Below are positions 23,925 through 34,625 of a DNA stretch of 64,000 nt, piece after piece. The position numbers were made by a program, and so were the translations under genes. The notes under the pieces were generated by a model, which saw nothing but the letters and a program-made list of their open reading frames with translations, was not told where the DNA came from and did not search any database. The DNA is taken from the NCBI RefSeq assembly GCF_027580225.2, contig NC_073361.2, positions 27,421,001 to 27,485,000 of the forward strand. Direction: 5' to 3'. Numbering within the stretch: the first letter of the stretch is position 1; each line of letters begins with the position of its first letter. The DNA is from Misgurnus anguillicaudatus. Taxonomy: Eukaryota > Chordata > Actinopteri > Cypriniformes > Cobitidae.

Positions 23925-25445
23925 GTTTGACGTTGGGTAATGAAATTAGACCAAAGTTGGGTTATGACATCAGATCAACATTGGTTTTTAATGTCAGATC
24001 GACGTCGGGTTGTACCGTCAGTCTGACGTTGGTTTATGACGTCAGTTTGATGTTGGGTTATGATGTCAGACCGACGTTGGGTTTTGACGTCAGACCGAGG
24101 TTGGGTTGTGACGTCAGACCGACGTTGGGTTGTGACGTGAGACTGACATTAAGTTTTGACGTCAGATCGACGTTGGGTTATGACATCAGATCGACATTGG
24201 GTTATGACGTCAGACCGATGTTGGGTTTTGATGTCAGACCGATGTTGGGTTGTTGGGTTGTGACGTCAGACCGACATTCGGTTACTACGTCAGACCGACG
24301 TTCGGGTTTTGAAGTCAAATCGACGTTGGGTTATGACATCAGACCGACGTTGGGTTTTGACGTCAGACCGACGTTGGGTTTTGACGTTAGATGAACATTG
24401 GGTTATGATGTCTGATTGACGCTGGGTTATGACGTCAGTCCGACGTTGGGTTATGACGTCAGATCGACATTGGGTTATGACGTCAGACCGACATTGGGTT
24501 ATGACATCAGACCGATGTTGGGTTTTGATGTCAGCCCGATGTTGGGTTGTTTGGGTTGTGACGTCAGACCGACATTCGGTTACTACGTCAGACCGACGTT
24601 GGGTTTTGATGTCAAATCGACGTTGGGTTATGACATCAGACCGACGTTGGGTTTTGACATCAGACCGACGTTGGGTTTTGACGTCAGATGAACATTGGGT
24701 TATGATGTCTGATTGACGTTGGGTTTTGACGTCAGTCCGACATTGGGTTATGATTCCAGACCGACCTTGGTTTACGACGTCAGTTTGATGTTGGGTTATG
24801 ATGTCAGACCGACATTGAGTTTTGACGTCAGATCGACGTTGGGTTATGATGTCAGATCGATGCTGGGTTTTGATGTCAGACCGAGGTTGGGTTGTGACGT
24901 CAGACCGACGTTAGGTTGTGACGTGAAACTGACATTAAGTTTTGACGTCAGATCGACATTGAGTTTTGACGTCAGATCGAAATTGGGTTATGACATCAGA
25001 TCGACATTGGGTTATGACATCAGACCAATGTTGGGTTTTGATGTCAGACCGATGTTGGGTTGTTGGGTTGTGACGTCAGACCGACATTCGGTTACTACGT
25101 CAGACCGACGTTGGGTTTTGATGTCAAATCGACGTTGGGTTATGACGTCAGACCGACGTTGGGTTTTGACATCAGACCGCCGTTGGGTTTTGACGTCAGA
25201 TGAACATTGGGTTATGATGTCTGATTGACTTTGGGTTTTGACGTCAGTCCGACATTGAGTTATGATGCCAGACCGACCTTGGTTTACGACGTCAGTTCGA
25301 CATTGGGTTTTGACCTCAATTCAACGTTGGGTTATGGTGTTAGACCGACGTTGGGTTTTGACGTCAGTTCGACGCTGGGTTATGACGTCAGGCCGACATT
25401 GGGTTATGACATTAGACCGACATTGGGCTGTGACATCAGTGACAT
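23925..25445. repeat. 24-bp minisatellite, block 3 (best-preserved)
   Basis: About 63 copies of the same 24-bp unit as blocks 1 and 2, less diverged. I count about 23 exact TGACGTCA palindromes. Landmark variant units (GGTTGTTGGGTTGTGACG followed by ATTCGGTTACTACG) recur near 24242, 24541 and 25057, showing higher-order duplication. ORFs of up to 171 residues are repeats of LGYDVRPT-like octapeptides and are not supported as genes. Confidence 0.95.
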
Positions 25446-25832
25446 AGTTAATAGTTCCATCAAATTGCACAAACTGAAATTGTGAATTGAAAATAGGCCC
25501 AATGGAGAAACATAAACTCCTAATTATTGCAAAAAAGTTTTCACGCTTGCATGAGGTGGTTTTTCAGGCAATTCAAAAAGGAAAATATAATTAAACTGCA
25601 ATAGAAACAGTTTTATGGTATTTACAGGTCACCTGATGTGCACAGAACTCACATGATCATTGTTTAAAGCTGCAAAATCTCATACTATCACCCCCCAGAA
25701 ACACCTCATATGTGGATGCTCCCAAGTATAAGAGGCTTTCCTTGCCATTAATGTGTGGATAACATGCCTGCATATCCTTAAAATAAAAAGAAAGGCTGGT
25801 TATAATAAGTAAACCTACCAAAATCTATTGCT
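25446..25832. other. Gene-free stretch before the chromovirus
   Basis: AT-rich; ends with the left target duplication TTGCT at 25828-25832. Confidence 0.5.
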
Positions 25833-26571
25833 TGTTAGGAACGACACAACTCAAGGATCCCAATGCAGAGGGTTTTTAATAAATTGAATCAGTGGGTATG
25901 TATAATAAAATAATCAATGTCTTCATGTATAATTGTGTGTGTGTATGTGAAAAATGCAAAAGTCACAAAGTGGGAAACACTGTAGGACATCCACTAAAAA
26001 CTTGCTGAATCCTCACAGGGCATAGAGAGGGAATCCTGGTGGGAGAGAGAGAGAGGCGGTCAATACATCAGCAGAATCCGTGCTGGACAGCGCACTGCAG
26101 AGGTCCGAGAGATGCGCAGAATTACGCGCCCGAAAGCGCACTGCGACTGGACAGCGCACGGTGTGAAGCAGCGCTCGAAGAGACCACAGACAGAGAGTTC
26201 TCAGCTGGATGATAGAGACACACCAAACGGGAGAGACTGATGGCAGGACGGGGAAATCTGGAGACAAGGCAGCAGAGAGCTCGGTGAATAAATCAAACGA
26301 GAAACAGATAACAGACTTCACAGGACTAGAACTAGACAAGCTAGCGGGCAGGAACATACAAAGACGAACTTGCAATGAACAAAGGAAACGAGGGGAATTT
26401 AAATCAAACCGGATTGGACAATAATGAGAATCAGGTGCGGGTCGCAGGTGAGAGAAGTCAGAGGTAATGAGATCACCAGGTGGAAGACGCGCACGTGTGG
26501 AGCTGTCAAAACAAAAACACAACACAAAGTGAAACAAAGACAAAGCAGCCAATAAGACCGAAATCATAACA
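25833..26571 (-). repeat. 3' LTR (left copy)
   Basis: 739 bp, same length as the right copy and no difference found by eye; the long frames inside the two copies translate identically. The minus-strand ends are TGTTATG and CTAACA. A minus-strand ATTAAA (25875-25880) is a possible polyadenylation signal near the U5 end. The 184-residue open frame inside is not a gene. Confidence 0.95.
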
Positions 26572-29500
26572 GGACTCCCCCCCCACGACCGCCACCGGGC
26601 GGTCCATGAGGAGGCTCACCCCGTCGCCGCCGGAGATCCTCTATCAGCCCAGGGTCCAGAATGTCCCGGGCCGGTACCCAACACCTCTCCTCCGGACCAT
26701 ATCCTTCCCAGTCTACGAGATATTGAAATCCCCTACCCCGGCGACGCACATCCAGTAAAGACTTAACTGAATACACAGGGGCACCATCTATAAGCTGAGG
26801 GGTGGGAGGGGTGGGGGCAGAGGGAACAGGATTAAGGTGGGAAAAATACACAGGCTTCAGTTTAGACACATGAAAAACTGGGTGAACCCGACCGAGTGCT
26901 GGGGGCAATCTGAGCCTGACCGTCACGGGATTGATAACCTTAACAATGCTGTATGGCCCAAGGAATCGTGGAGCCAGCTTGCGAGAAGGCTCACGGAGAG
27001 GTAAATCCTTGGACGAAAGCCATACTTTCTGCCCACAGATAAAGCGGGGCGCGGTTCTACGGTGACGATCGGCCGCGGCTTTGGTTCGTCTGGAAACCTG
27101 ACGTAATGTAAATCTAGCTTTTCTCCAGGTGCGTTTGCAACGACGGACAAAAGCAAGAGCAGACGGAACCACCGCATCAGGTTCTTGTGACGGGAATAAA
27201 GGGGGCTGAAACCCCATGGACGCCTCAAAAGGTGACATGTTAAGGGAAGAAACAGGGAGAGAATTATGGGCGTATTCAACCCAGGGTAACTGTTGGCACC
27301 AGGAGCTCGGATATTGCGATGTCAGACAGCGGAGAGCTCTACCTAAATCTTGGTTAGCCCGTTCACATTGCCCGTTGGTCTGAGGATGATACCCTGAAGA
27401 CAAGCTAGCTGTGGAGCCTATTTGTCTACAAAATTCCTGCCAGAAACGAGAAATAAACTGAGGACCCCTATCTGAAACAACGTCTGTGGGCAGACCATGT
27501 AAGCGAAAGACGTGTTCGATCATTACCTGGGCAGTTTCCTTGGCAGTGGGTAATTTGGGCAAAGGGACAAAATGAACCGCCTTGGAGAAGCGGTCCACAA
27601 TGGTCAAAACAACAGTGTTTCCCTTAGAACTAGGCAAATTGGTTACAAAATCAATGGCGATATGTGACCAAGGACGAGAGGGGATGGGTAACGGTTTAAG
27701 CAGACCAATAGGGGCTTGATGAGAGGCCTTATTGCGGGCACAAACCTGACAGGCTAACACAAACTGTCTGACATCGGGACCCATAGAGGGCCACCAAAAA
27801 CGCTGACGTACGGTAGCCAACGTTCTCCGAACCCCCGGATGGCAAACAAACTTGGACTCGTGACCCCACCGGATGACCTCGGAACGAAGCGCATTCGGTA
27901 CCCACAAACGACCCGCTGGGCACCCCTCTGGCACTTCCCCCTCCCGGCCGGCCCGTCTCACCCGTTGTTCTATTCCCCAGCGCAGGGCACCCACCACCCG
28001 CCCCTCAGGGAGGATGGTTTCGTCCCCATCAGAACCGGGATTTTCGAACAAACGAGAGAGAGCGTCGGGCTTGGTATTCTTAGAACCGGGCCGGTACGAG
28101 AGGGTGAAGTTAAATCTGTCAAAGAAGAGTGCCCAACGAGCCTGACGCGAAGATAACCTCCTGGCTGAACGGATGTATTCGAGATTTTTATGATCCGTCC
28201 AGACCAGGAAGGGCTCCGAGGTCCCCTCCAACCAGTGACGCCACTCACCCAAAGCTAATCTGACCGCCAGCAGTTCCCGATTACCTATGTCATAATTTCG
28301 CTCTGCTGGGTTTAACCGATGGGAGAAAAAGGCACAGGGATGCACCTTGCCATCCTTAGCAGACCGCTGAGACAAAACGGCGCCTACCCCGACATCCGAA
28401 GCATCCACCTCCACAATAAATTGAGCAGCCGGATCTGGAATAGAGAGAACAGGAGCAGAGATAAACCGGGACTTTAAATTATCAAAGGCCTCCTGTGCAC
28501 TAGAATTCCAGACAAACCTCTCTTTAGTGGAAGTGAGAGCAGTAAGAGGCTGAGCAACCTGACCATAATTTCTGATAAATCGCCGGTAAAAATTGGCGAA
28601 GCCCAGAAATCTTAATAAATCCTTACGGGACTCGGGGACTGGCCATTCGGCAACCGCTTTGATCTTGGCTGGGTCGGGACGGATCTCACCTGGGGCAACA
28701 ACAAAACCCAAGAACGAAACTGACTTACGATGGAATTCGCACTTCTCCGCCTTAACAAACAACTTATTCTCTAACAACCGGCGTAAGACTCGGCGGACAT
28801 GCTGAGTGTGTTCCTGCATAGAGGGGGAAAAGATGAGAATATCATCTATGTACACAAAGACAAATTTGTTAATCATGTCTCTCAGCACATCATTCACCAG
28901 AGTTTGGAAGACTGAGGGAGCGTTACAAAGCCCGAAAGGCAGAACGCAGTACTCAAAGTGTCCAGTAGGGGTATTAAATGCTGTCTTCCACTCATCTCCC
29001 TCTCTTATACGCACCAGATGATAGGCATTGCGTAGATCTAGTTTAGTAAAGACCTGCGCTCCCTGCAAAAGCTCAAACGCAGTAGACATTAAAGGAAGGG
29101 GGTACCTATTCTTAACAGTAATGTCATTTAATCCCCTATAGTCAATACAAGGACGCAGGGAGCCGTCCTTCTTTTCAACAAAGAAAAACCCCGCCCCTGC
29201 GGGCGAGGTGGAGGGACGGATGAGACCGGCACGCAGAGCATCATTAATATACTGGTCCATAGCCTCTCTCTCAGGACTCGACAACGAATAAAGTCTACCT
29301 TTAGGCGGAGAAGTGCCGGGGAGGAGATCAATAGCGCAATCATATGGCCGGTGAGGAGGAAGGGAGGTGGCCCGGGCTTTACTAAACACCTGAGCGATAT
29401 CCGCATACTCCGCCGGGACCCCGGTCAAATCGACTGCCGGAACCTGAGGAAGAGAAAGAACAGAACCAGAAACAGCAGAACCAAGACATGACACATGACA

Positions 29501-29971
29501 AGACTGAGACCAAGACAAGATAACACTATGCTGCCAATCAACGTGAGGGTTGTGTTGCACTAACCATCCATGCCCTAAAACAATAGGAGATAGAGATGCA
29601 TGAAGGATATGCAACACAATCTCCTCACGATGATTACCAGACACAGAGAGACTCACAGGAGAAGTGCAGTGTGTAATCCGCGCCATCTGCTGCCCCTTAA
29701 GGGACCAGACATCCAAAGGGGATTGGAGAGGGACAACCGGGATACCCCAGGCGCGAACCAGAGCTTCATCAATGAAGTTGCCCTCCGTGCCAGAATCGAG
29801 AAGGGCAGTGGACGGATGATCACGCCCAGCGAAGGACACAATGACGGGGAGTTGGGTACTGGAAACAGGGGAGAGTTTTGAAGAAGTGGCGCCCACCAGG
29901 ACTCCCGTATTCACTGATGGGCGGCGGCTTTTAACGGGCAAGTCTTGGCGAAATGTCCGGGCTTTCCACAA
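26564..29971 (-). CDS. pol: Chromovirus Pol polyprotein (PR-RT-RH-IN-chromodomain)
   Basis: An uninterrupted frame of about 1135 codons. Visible in order: aspartic protease DSG (about residue 59); reverse transcriptase with LDLRNAYH (about 311) and YIDD (374-377); RNase H acidic residues in VDASD (523), RELLA (566), TDHKN (593) and PDALSR (636); integrase zinc finger (H704, H711, C741, C744); integrase D774, D834, E870, a D,D-35-E spacing; GPY motif (about 1005); and a chromodomain (about 1065-1115, with YLVDWEGYG and CWVPA) that in this clade guides integration to marked histones. It opens with TTG, not ATG, and overlaps gag in the -1 frame, so it is probably made as a Gag-Pol fusion. The stop lies 8 bp inside the 3' LTR. 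All catalytic residues are present; activity is inferred. Confidence 0.96.
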   Translation of the reverse strand: MWKARTFRQDLPVKSRRPSVNTGVLVGATSSKLSPVSSTQLPVIVSFAGRDHPSTALLDSGTEGNFIDEALVRAWGIPVVPLQSPLDVWSLKGQQMARITHCTSPVSLSVSGNHREEIVLHILHASLSPIVLGHGWLVQHNPHVDWQHSVILSWSQSCHVSCLGSAVSGSVLSLPQVPAVDLTGVPAEYADIAQVFSKARATSLPPHRPYDCAIDLLPGTSPPKGRLYSLSSPEREAMDQYINDALRAGLIRPSTSPAGAGFFFVEKKDGSLRPCIDYRGLNDITVKNRYPLPLMSTAFELLQGAQVFTKLDLRNAYHLVRIREGDEWKTAFNTPTGHFEYCVLPFGLCNAPSVFQTLVNDVLRDMINKFVFVYIDDILIFSPSMQEHTQHVRRVLRRLLENKLFVKAEKCEFHRKSVSFLGFVVAPGEIRPDPAKIKAVAEWPVPESRKDLLRFLGFANFYRRFIRNYGQVAQPLTALTSTKERFVWNSSAQEAFDNLKSRFISAPVLSIPDPAAQFIVEVDASDVGVGAVLSQRSAKDGKVHPCAFFSHRLNPAERNYDIGNRELLAVRLALGEWRHWLEGTSEPFLVWTDHKNLEYIRSARRLSSRQARWALFFDRFNFTLSYRPGSKNTKPDALSRLFENPGSDGDETILPEGRVVGALRWGIEQRVRRAGREGEVPEGCPAGRLWVPNALRSEVIRWGHESKFVCHPGVRRTLATVRQRFWWPSMGPDVRQFVLACQVCARNKASHQAPIGLLKPLPIPSRPWSHIAIDFVTNLPSSKGNTVVLTIVDRFSKAVHFVPLPKLPTAKETAQVMIEHVFRLHGLPTDVVSDRGPQFISRFWQEFCRQIGSTASLSSGYHPQTNGQCERANQDLGRALRCLTSQYPSSWCQQLPWVEYAHNSLPVSSLNMSPFEASMGFQPPLFPSQEPDAVVPSALAFVRRCKRTWRKARFTLRQVSRRTKAAADRHRRTAPRFICGQKVWLSSKDLPLREPSRKLAPRFLGPYSIVKVINPVTVRLRLPPALGRVHPVFHVSKLKPVYFSHLNPVPSAPTPPTPQLIDGAPVYSVKSLLDVRRRGRGFQYLVDWEGYGPEERCWVPARDILDPGLIEDLRRRRGEPPHGPPGGGRGGGVLL
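26575..26584 (-). promoter_or_regulatory. Polypurine tract
   Basis: On the minus strand eight G residues followed by AG lie three bases upstream of the 3' LTR, the expected place for plus-strand DNA priming. Confidence 0.7.
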
Positions 29972-30831
29972 TAGAGACAGAGGGCATTCCGTAACCGCCT
30001 CTCTCTCTCTCTCTGTGACAGGCGCATGCGCCCCAATTGCATGGGTTCCGACTCGGCTGGGGGTGACACAGGGGCCGAGGAAGTAATGGAAGTCTCATCC
30101 ACAAACACACGTTGTCGCAGAGAACGGCGCTGACTGCGAAGCATCCTCCGAGCTTCGATCCGAAGAGCAAGATCCATGATGGCATCCAGAGTGGGGGGAA
30201 GATCGTGAATAGCGATCTCATCTTGAAGTCCGTCTGTCAACCCCTCGACAAACTGCGCTCGAAGAGCAGCTTCATTCCAGTGGCAGGCAGCCGCTAAGGT
30301 CTTGAATTTGATGGCGTACTCGGTGACAGAGAGCTTTCCTTGGACCAAATGTGCCAACCGAGCCGCAGCGGCATCCCCGCGAACGGAGCGATCAAAAAGT
30401 TTCTCCATCTCCTCGCGAAATTCATCAAAGGATCGGCAGCAAGGATCGCCGGCATCCCACACAGCTGTAGCCCACTCACGAGCCTTGCCAGTCAGCAGAG
30501 TAATGACAAAAGCAACCCGGGTGCGCTCAGAAGCATAACGGCGTGGCTGGAGGGCAAAGACTAAAGAACATTGTGACAGAAACGCTCGACAAGATGCAGG
30601 ATCGCCATCATATGGTGGTGGGGCTGAGGCATGGGGCTCCGTCTCATGCTGCTGACTAGGTTGCGAGGTGTTCTGCCGCACTTGGTCAAGGCGAGAGGAA
30701 AGGTCGGACATGCGTGTGGATAAATCCTCGACCTCCTGTGTCGTGGTGGTGAGACGGGCCGAGTGTTGACCCAACCATGAGCCCTGCTGGGCGAGAGCAG
30801 ATCGGAGGGCGTCGACCTCCGCGGGATCCAT
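29911..30831 (-). CDS. gag: Chromovirus Gag
   Basis: About 306 residues from the ATG at 30831 ([11 protein letters not shown]). An earlier in-frame ATG at 30864 would start inside the LTR and read through the primer-binding site, so it is rejected. Visible: an N-terminal helical, coiled-coil-like region (about 5-55), a low-complexity linker with APPPYDGD, a capsid-like retrotransposon_gag segment (about 75-230, with [10 protein letters not shown] and FVEGL), a basic region, and one CCHC zinc knuckle ([14 protein letters not shown]) near the C-terminus. This layout is shared with sushi elements and with their domesticated mammalian relatives (RTL/PEG10 group). Gag should assemble the particle and bind element RNA. 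No disruption is seen. Confidence 0.95.
   Translation of the reverse strand: MDPAEVDALRSALAQQGSWLGQHSARLTTTTQEVEDLSTRMSDLSSRLDQVRQNTSQPSQQHETEPHASAPPPYDGDPASCRAFLSQCSLVFALQPRRYASERTRVAFVITLLTGKAREWATAVWDAGDPCCRSFDEFREEMEKLFDRSVRGDAAAARLAHLVQGKLSVTEYAIKFKTLAAACHWNEAALRAQFVEGLTDGLQDEIAIHDLPPTLDAIMDLALRIEARRMLRSQRRSLRQRVFVDETSITSSAPVSPPAESEPMQLGRMRLSQRERERRLRNALCLYCGKPGHFAKTCPLKAAAHQ
29929..29935 (-). promoter_or_regulatory. Candidate -1 frameshift site
   Basis: On the minus strand the heptamer GTTAAAA is in the correct phase (G TTA AAA) six codons before the gag stop, right after the zinc knuckle. A -1 slip here enters the open pol frame. It resembles the G UUA AAC type of slippery site. Stimulatory RNA structure was not tested. 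Confidence 0.5.
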
Positions 30832-30849
30832 AACTTGGCAAGTTCGTCC
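30832..30849 (-). promoter_or_regulatory. Self-primer binding site
   Basis: The 18 bases between the 5' LTR and the gag ATG do not start with TGG, as a tRNA-primed site would. Eleven of them (minus strand GACGAACTTGC, 30848 down to 30838) are exactly complementary to GCAAGTTCGTC at the predicted start of the transcript (31390 down to 31380). This is the arrangement of Tf1-type self-primed elements. Confidence 0.8.
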
Positions 30850-31588
30850 TGTTAGGAACGACACAACTCAAGGATCCCAATGCAGAGGGTTTTTAATAAA
30901 TTGAATCAGTGGGTATGTATAATAAAATAATCAATGTCTTCATGTATAATTGTGTGTGTGTATGTGAAAAATGCAAAAGTCACAAAGTGGGAAACACTGT
31001 AGGACATCCACTAAAAACTTGCTGAATCCTCACAGGGCATAGAGAGGGAATCCTGGTGGGAGAGAGAGAGAGGCGGTCAATACATCAGCAGAATCCGTGC
31101 TGGACAGCGCACTGCAGAGGTCCGAGAGATGCGCAGAATTACGCGCCCGAAAGCGCACTGCGACTGGACAGCGCACGGTGTGAAGCAGCGCTCGAAGAGA
31201 CCACAGACAGAGAGTTCTCAGCTGGATGATAGAGACACACCAAACGGGAGAGACTGATGGCAGGACGGGGAAATCTGGAGACAAGGCAGCAGAGAGCTCG
31301 GTGAATAAATCAAACGAGAAACAGATAACAGACTTCACAGGACTAGAACTAGACAAGCTAGCGGGCAGGAACATACAAAGACGAACTTGCAATGAACAAA
31401 GGAAACGAGGGGAATTTAAATCAAACCGGATTGGACAATAATGAGAATCAGGTGCGGGTCGCAGGTGAGAGAAGTCAGAGGTAATGAGATCACCAGGTGG
31501 AAGACGCGCACGTGTGGAGCTGTCAAAACAAAAACACAACACAAAGTGAAACAAAGACAAAGCAGCCAATAAGACCGAAATCATAACA
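30850..31588 (-). repeat. 5' LTR (right copy)
   Basis: 739 bp; minus strand starts TGTTATG and ends CTAACA. With the predicted transcript start at 31390, U3 is about 198 bp and R-U5 about 541 bp. An ORF that runs in from the right flank through this LTR is coincidental. Confidence 0.95.
31390..31420 (-). promoter_or_regulatory. LTR core promoter (TATA-like box and start)
   Basis: A TTTAAAT box on the minus strand (31414-31420) lies about 27 bases upstream of GCAAGTTCGTC, the sequence that must be the RNA 5' end if self-priming holds. Distance and motif fit a class II core promoter. The same pair exists in the left LTR. Confidence 0.6.
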
Positions 31589-31593
31589 TTGCT

Positions 31594-33474
31594 ATGACTT
31601 TTGGAATGACTTACTGTATTGTGAGAGGAAAAATTATGTTTTGGTTGCATAACACTGGTTAATGGAAACGCTATCATTTTGCAGTCATTTTTTATCGACA
31701 TCGAAAATATCAGTAATGAAATCCAGGCTACTATTCACCTGAATCTGTACATTTATGAAGTCTTTAAAAAAAGACTGACAAATGATTAAAAAGCTGTCAG
31801 TAGGGCAGACCTCATTTACTGACAGACAAAAAAATTGCCATTAACGTTTCCGACACATCGCATGTGTAATTAAATGACCAAAATGTGTTATGAAATCTTT
31901 TCACGTCTGGTCCTGAGGACAATCTCATGGGTTAAAGGTGACTGATGTTGAGTAATGTGGCAGTCGTGGTCGCCCCTGAGAAAGGACGGTGAGTGTTGCC
32001 TGAGCAGGTGGCTTCTTGGGTAGGGTACTCGGTGATGAATGACATCCGTTCATGGAGACGAAAGAGATTTTGTTTAGTCACAAAAAGAGGAAAAATGGCA
32101 CGTGTCACGGCTGGCCTTGTCTTCCAGGAGTCAGTTCTCAGTCGGATGAGTAACCGACACTGTAAAATCCTTTGAGTCCAGAAATGTTACTGGGAAGAAG
32201 TAACCTTGTGACCTCTGAAATGGAGGGGTCCATAAATGGCGATATTATGAAAAATATCTTTTCCTTCAAACGCTTTTATCAGATCTGTACATATTTTGGG
32301 GGGGTGTTTAGTGAAATGAGATCAGATATTTTATATAAATATCATGGCCAATCACAGAATAAATTCAGACGAAATTAAACATGGAAACCAATACAAGTGA
32401 AATCGTCCAAGAACATGTCACATTTCACCCTCCAAACAATATTTTACGTCATATTTGACATTTTTACATCTTATTCTTTTCTCATTACAGTAATGAGTTA
32501 AAATATATAAATTGCAACCAAATTTAATCTTTACTGTTAACATTATAGGGTGAATTATGTCCTATACCCGCTTTGTCAAGTCACAAATACTGTACAGTCT
32601 TACTGAACTCCATCAAACTCTTTCAAAGGACCAAAATTTACATAAAAATGAGAGAAAGTGATAGAAACAGAGCACCAGACAGACAGAAAGAGCGCATGTG
32701 TGTGCAGAGCTCATTATAAAAGGCTATGTTTATGTCAGGGGGTCTATCGGGTCTGTAAATGTTTTACACAGAGATTTGATTCCTGTTTGACCCCTCACTG
32801 ATTGGCCCGGTCACGCAGACCTCTCATATGAAACGAAACTTAACGCCCAAATCGAAATGCACACCAAAAGTGTAGTTTTCTTCTCTTTTCCTGGGATGTA
32901 GTCAACATCTGTTTGACTTTATTACAGAACTAAAATCATCTGGAGTGATTCATTTGCGTTCATTCACAGCTGCAGAGGTCAGACCTCCATCTGGGGTGTT
33001 AAGTTCTTCACGTGACCTTCACCGTCCACCCGGAGACTGAATTTTAATCTGAAAGTGAGAAATGATGTTATGTTGATCGAGCTCATTGGACTCTAAGAAA
33101 CAGACATCTGCTCTTTAGTGTGATGTCACGCAAGAAGTTTGACAGCAAGCTAATTTTAATGTGATTCTTGCTACTTAAACTGTGTCTCGCTGAGTCAGAC
33201 ATCACCTCAAATGCTGTGGAAATGAAGATCCAAATTGAATTTCATACACTTTGGTTGGGTAAAACATGGAAAAACCCAACCGTTGGGTTAAATTAACCTA
33301 AAATAAAAGCCTATAGTTGACACAACCATTGTGTGTAACTTTAAAGACCATAAAAAATTATTTTATTTTATTTTTCCGTGCACAATTTAGCATATAGTTT
33401 GTCTTTGTAATCTTTTATCAAAATATGACCCTTCCAGTTGATGTCATCTAGGCAGTGTGGTCTATTAGTTAAAG
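31594..33474. other. Gene-free stretch
   Basis: 32640-33060 looks unique and could be regulatory; around 33250-33300 are AACCCAACCGTTGGGTTA words of a common fish MITE. No exon recognised. Confidence 0.4.
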
Positions 33475-33752
33475 CAGTGGTTTTCGGACTGGGGGCCGCG
33501 AGATGGTGCCAAGGGGCCCCAGTTTTATGACATTTTATGAAATACATTAATTTATCATGAATTTATTGTAATTAAACCTAAAAAAAATAAGGCTACTAAC
33601 CAAAAGCACTACTTTTTTCTATAATTTAATGTTTTTTTATTCAAATGTTGAGTTTTAGAACTGTTTTTGTCACAAATTTTCTTTGGGGGGCCGCGAAAGG
33701 AATCCACCGTACACAAGGGGGGCCGCACACTGAAAACGTTTGGGAACCACTG
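33475..33752. mobile_element. hAT-type MITE
   Basis: It begins CAGTGGTTTTCGGACTGG and ends GTTTGGGAACCACTG, with the family feature of GGGGGCCGC on both sides. Flanked by AGTTAAAG (33467-33474) and GGTTAAAG (33753-33760), a 7-of-8 target duplication. The right duplication overlaps the border of the next foldback element, so this element probably came later. Confidence 0.8.
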
Positions 33753-33758
33753 GGTTAA

Positions 33759-34621
33759 AGGATTAGTCAATTTTCTTTAAAAAAATCCAGATAATTTACT
33801 CACCTACATGTCACCCAAAATGTTGATGTCTTTCTTTATTCAGTCGACAAGAAATTATGTTTTTTGAGGAAAACATTCCAGGATTTTTCTCATTTTAATG
33901 GACTTTAATGGACACCAACACGTAACAGTTTAATCCAGTTTAAATTTGCAGTTTCAACGGAGTTTCAAAGGACTCTAAACGATCCCAAACGAGGCATAAG
34001 GGTCTTATCTAGTGAAACAATTGTCATTTTTGACAAGAAAAACCCACTTTGAAACCACAATTTCTCGTCTAGGTCCGGTCCTGTGGTGCGCCAGCGTGAC
34101 CTCACGTAATTGCATAATGCTGTGAAAGGTCACGTGTTACATATATGAAACGCACATTTGCGGACCGTTGTAAACAATAAACTGACACAAAGACATTGAT
34201 TATTATCATTTGACATACAACAACGTCGAAACGTGTGGGGCGTCATCCGTGACCTCTTGACGTGATGACGTATTACGTGAGGTCGCGCTGGCGCATCACA
34301 TGACCGAAGATAGACAAGAAAGTGTGGTTTAAAAGTGAATATTTTGTATTTTTCTTGTCAAAACTGACAATCATTTCGCTAGATAAGACCCTTATGCCTC
34401 TTTTGAGATCGTTTAGAGTCCTTTGAAACTGCAATTTTAAACTGCATTAATACTATTAAGTGTTGGGGTCCATTCAAGTCCATTAAAATAAGAAAAACAC
34501 TGGAATGTTTTCCTCAAAAAACATCATTTCTTCTCGACTGAACAAAGAAAGACATCAACATTTTGAATGACATGGAGGTCAGTAACTTCTCTGGATTTTT
34601 TTAAGAAAATTGACTAATCCT
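33759..34621. mobile_element. 863-bp foldback element with TTAA target sites
   Basis: The arms are inverted over about 350-400 bp each: AGGATTAGTCAATTTTC at the left, GAAAATTGACTAATCCT at the right. TTAA flanks both ends (33755-33758, 34622-34625), as for piggyBac or Kolobok families. No transposase. A right-truncated copy is at 42963-43757. Confidence 0.85.
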
Positions 34622-34625
34622 TTAA

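Larger units (their letters stand above)
25833..31588 (-). mobile_element. Complete Ty3/Gypsy chromovirus (Tf1/sushi-like)
   Basis: A 5756-bp element in minus orientation with two 739-bp LTRs, TG...CA ends and a 5-bp target duplication TTGCT (25828-25832 and 31589-31593). It has gag, a -1 shifted pol (protease, RT, RNase H, integrase, chromodomain), a self-priming type primer site and a polypurine tract. Both reading frames are open and the LTRs read as identical, so insertion is recent. This order and the C-terminal chromodomain define chromoviruses. No env-like frame is present. Confidence 0.97.

Noticed and set aside
26013..26567. 184-residue ORF, repeated at 31030-31701
   Set aside because: Lies wholly in the LTR copies (and the flank on the right); low-complexity, without domains.
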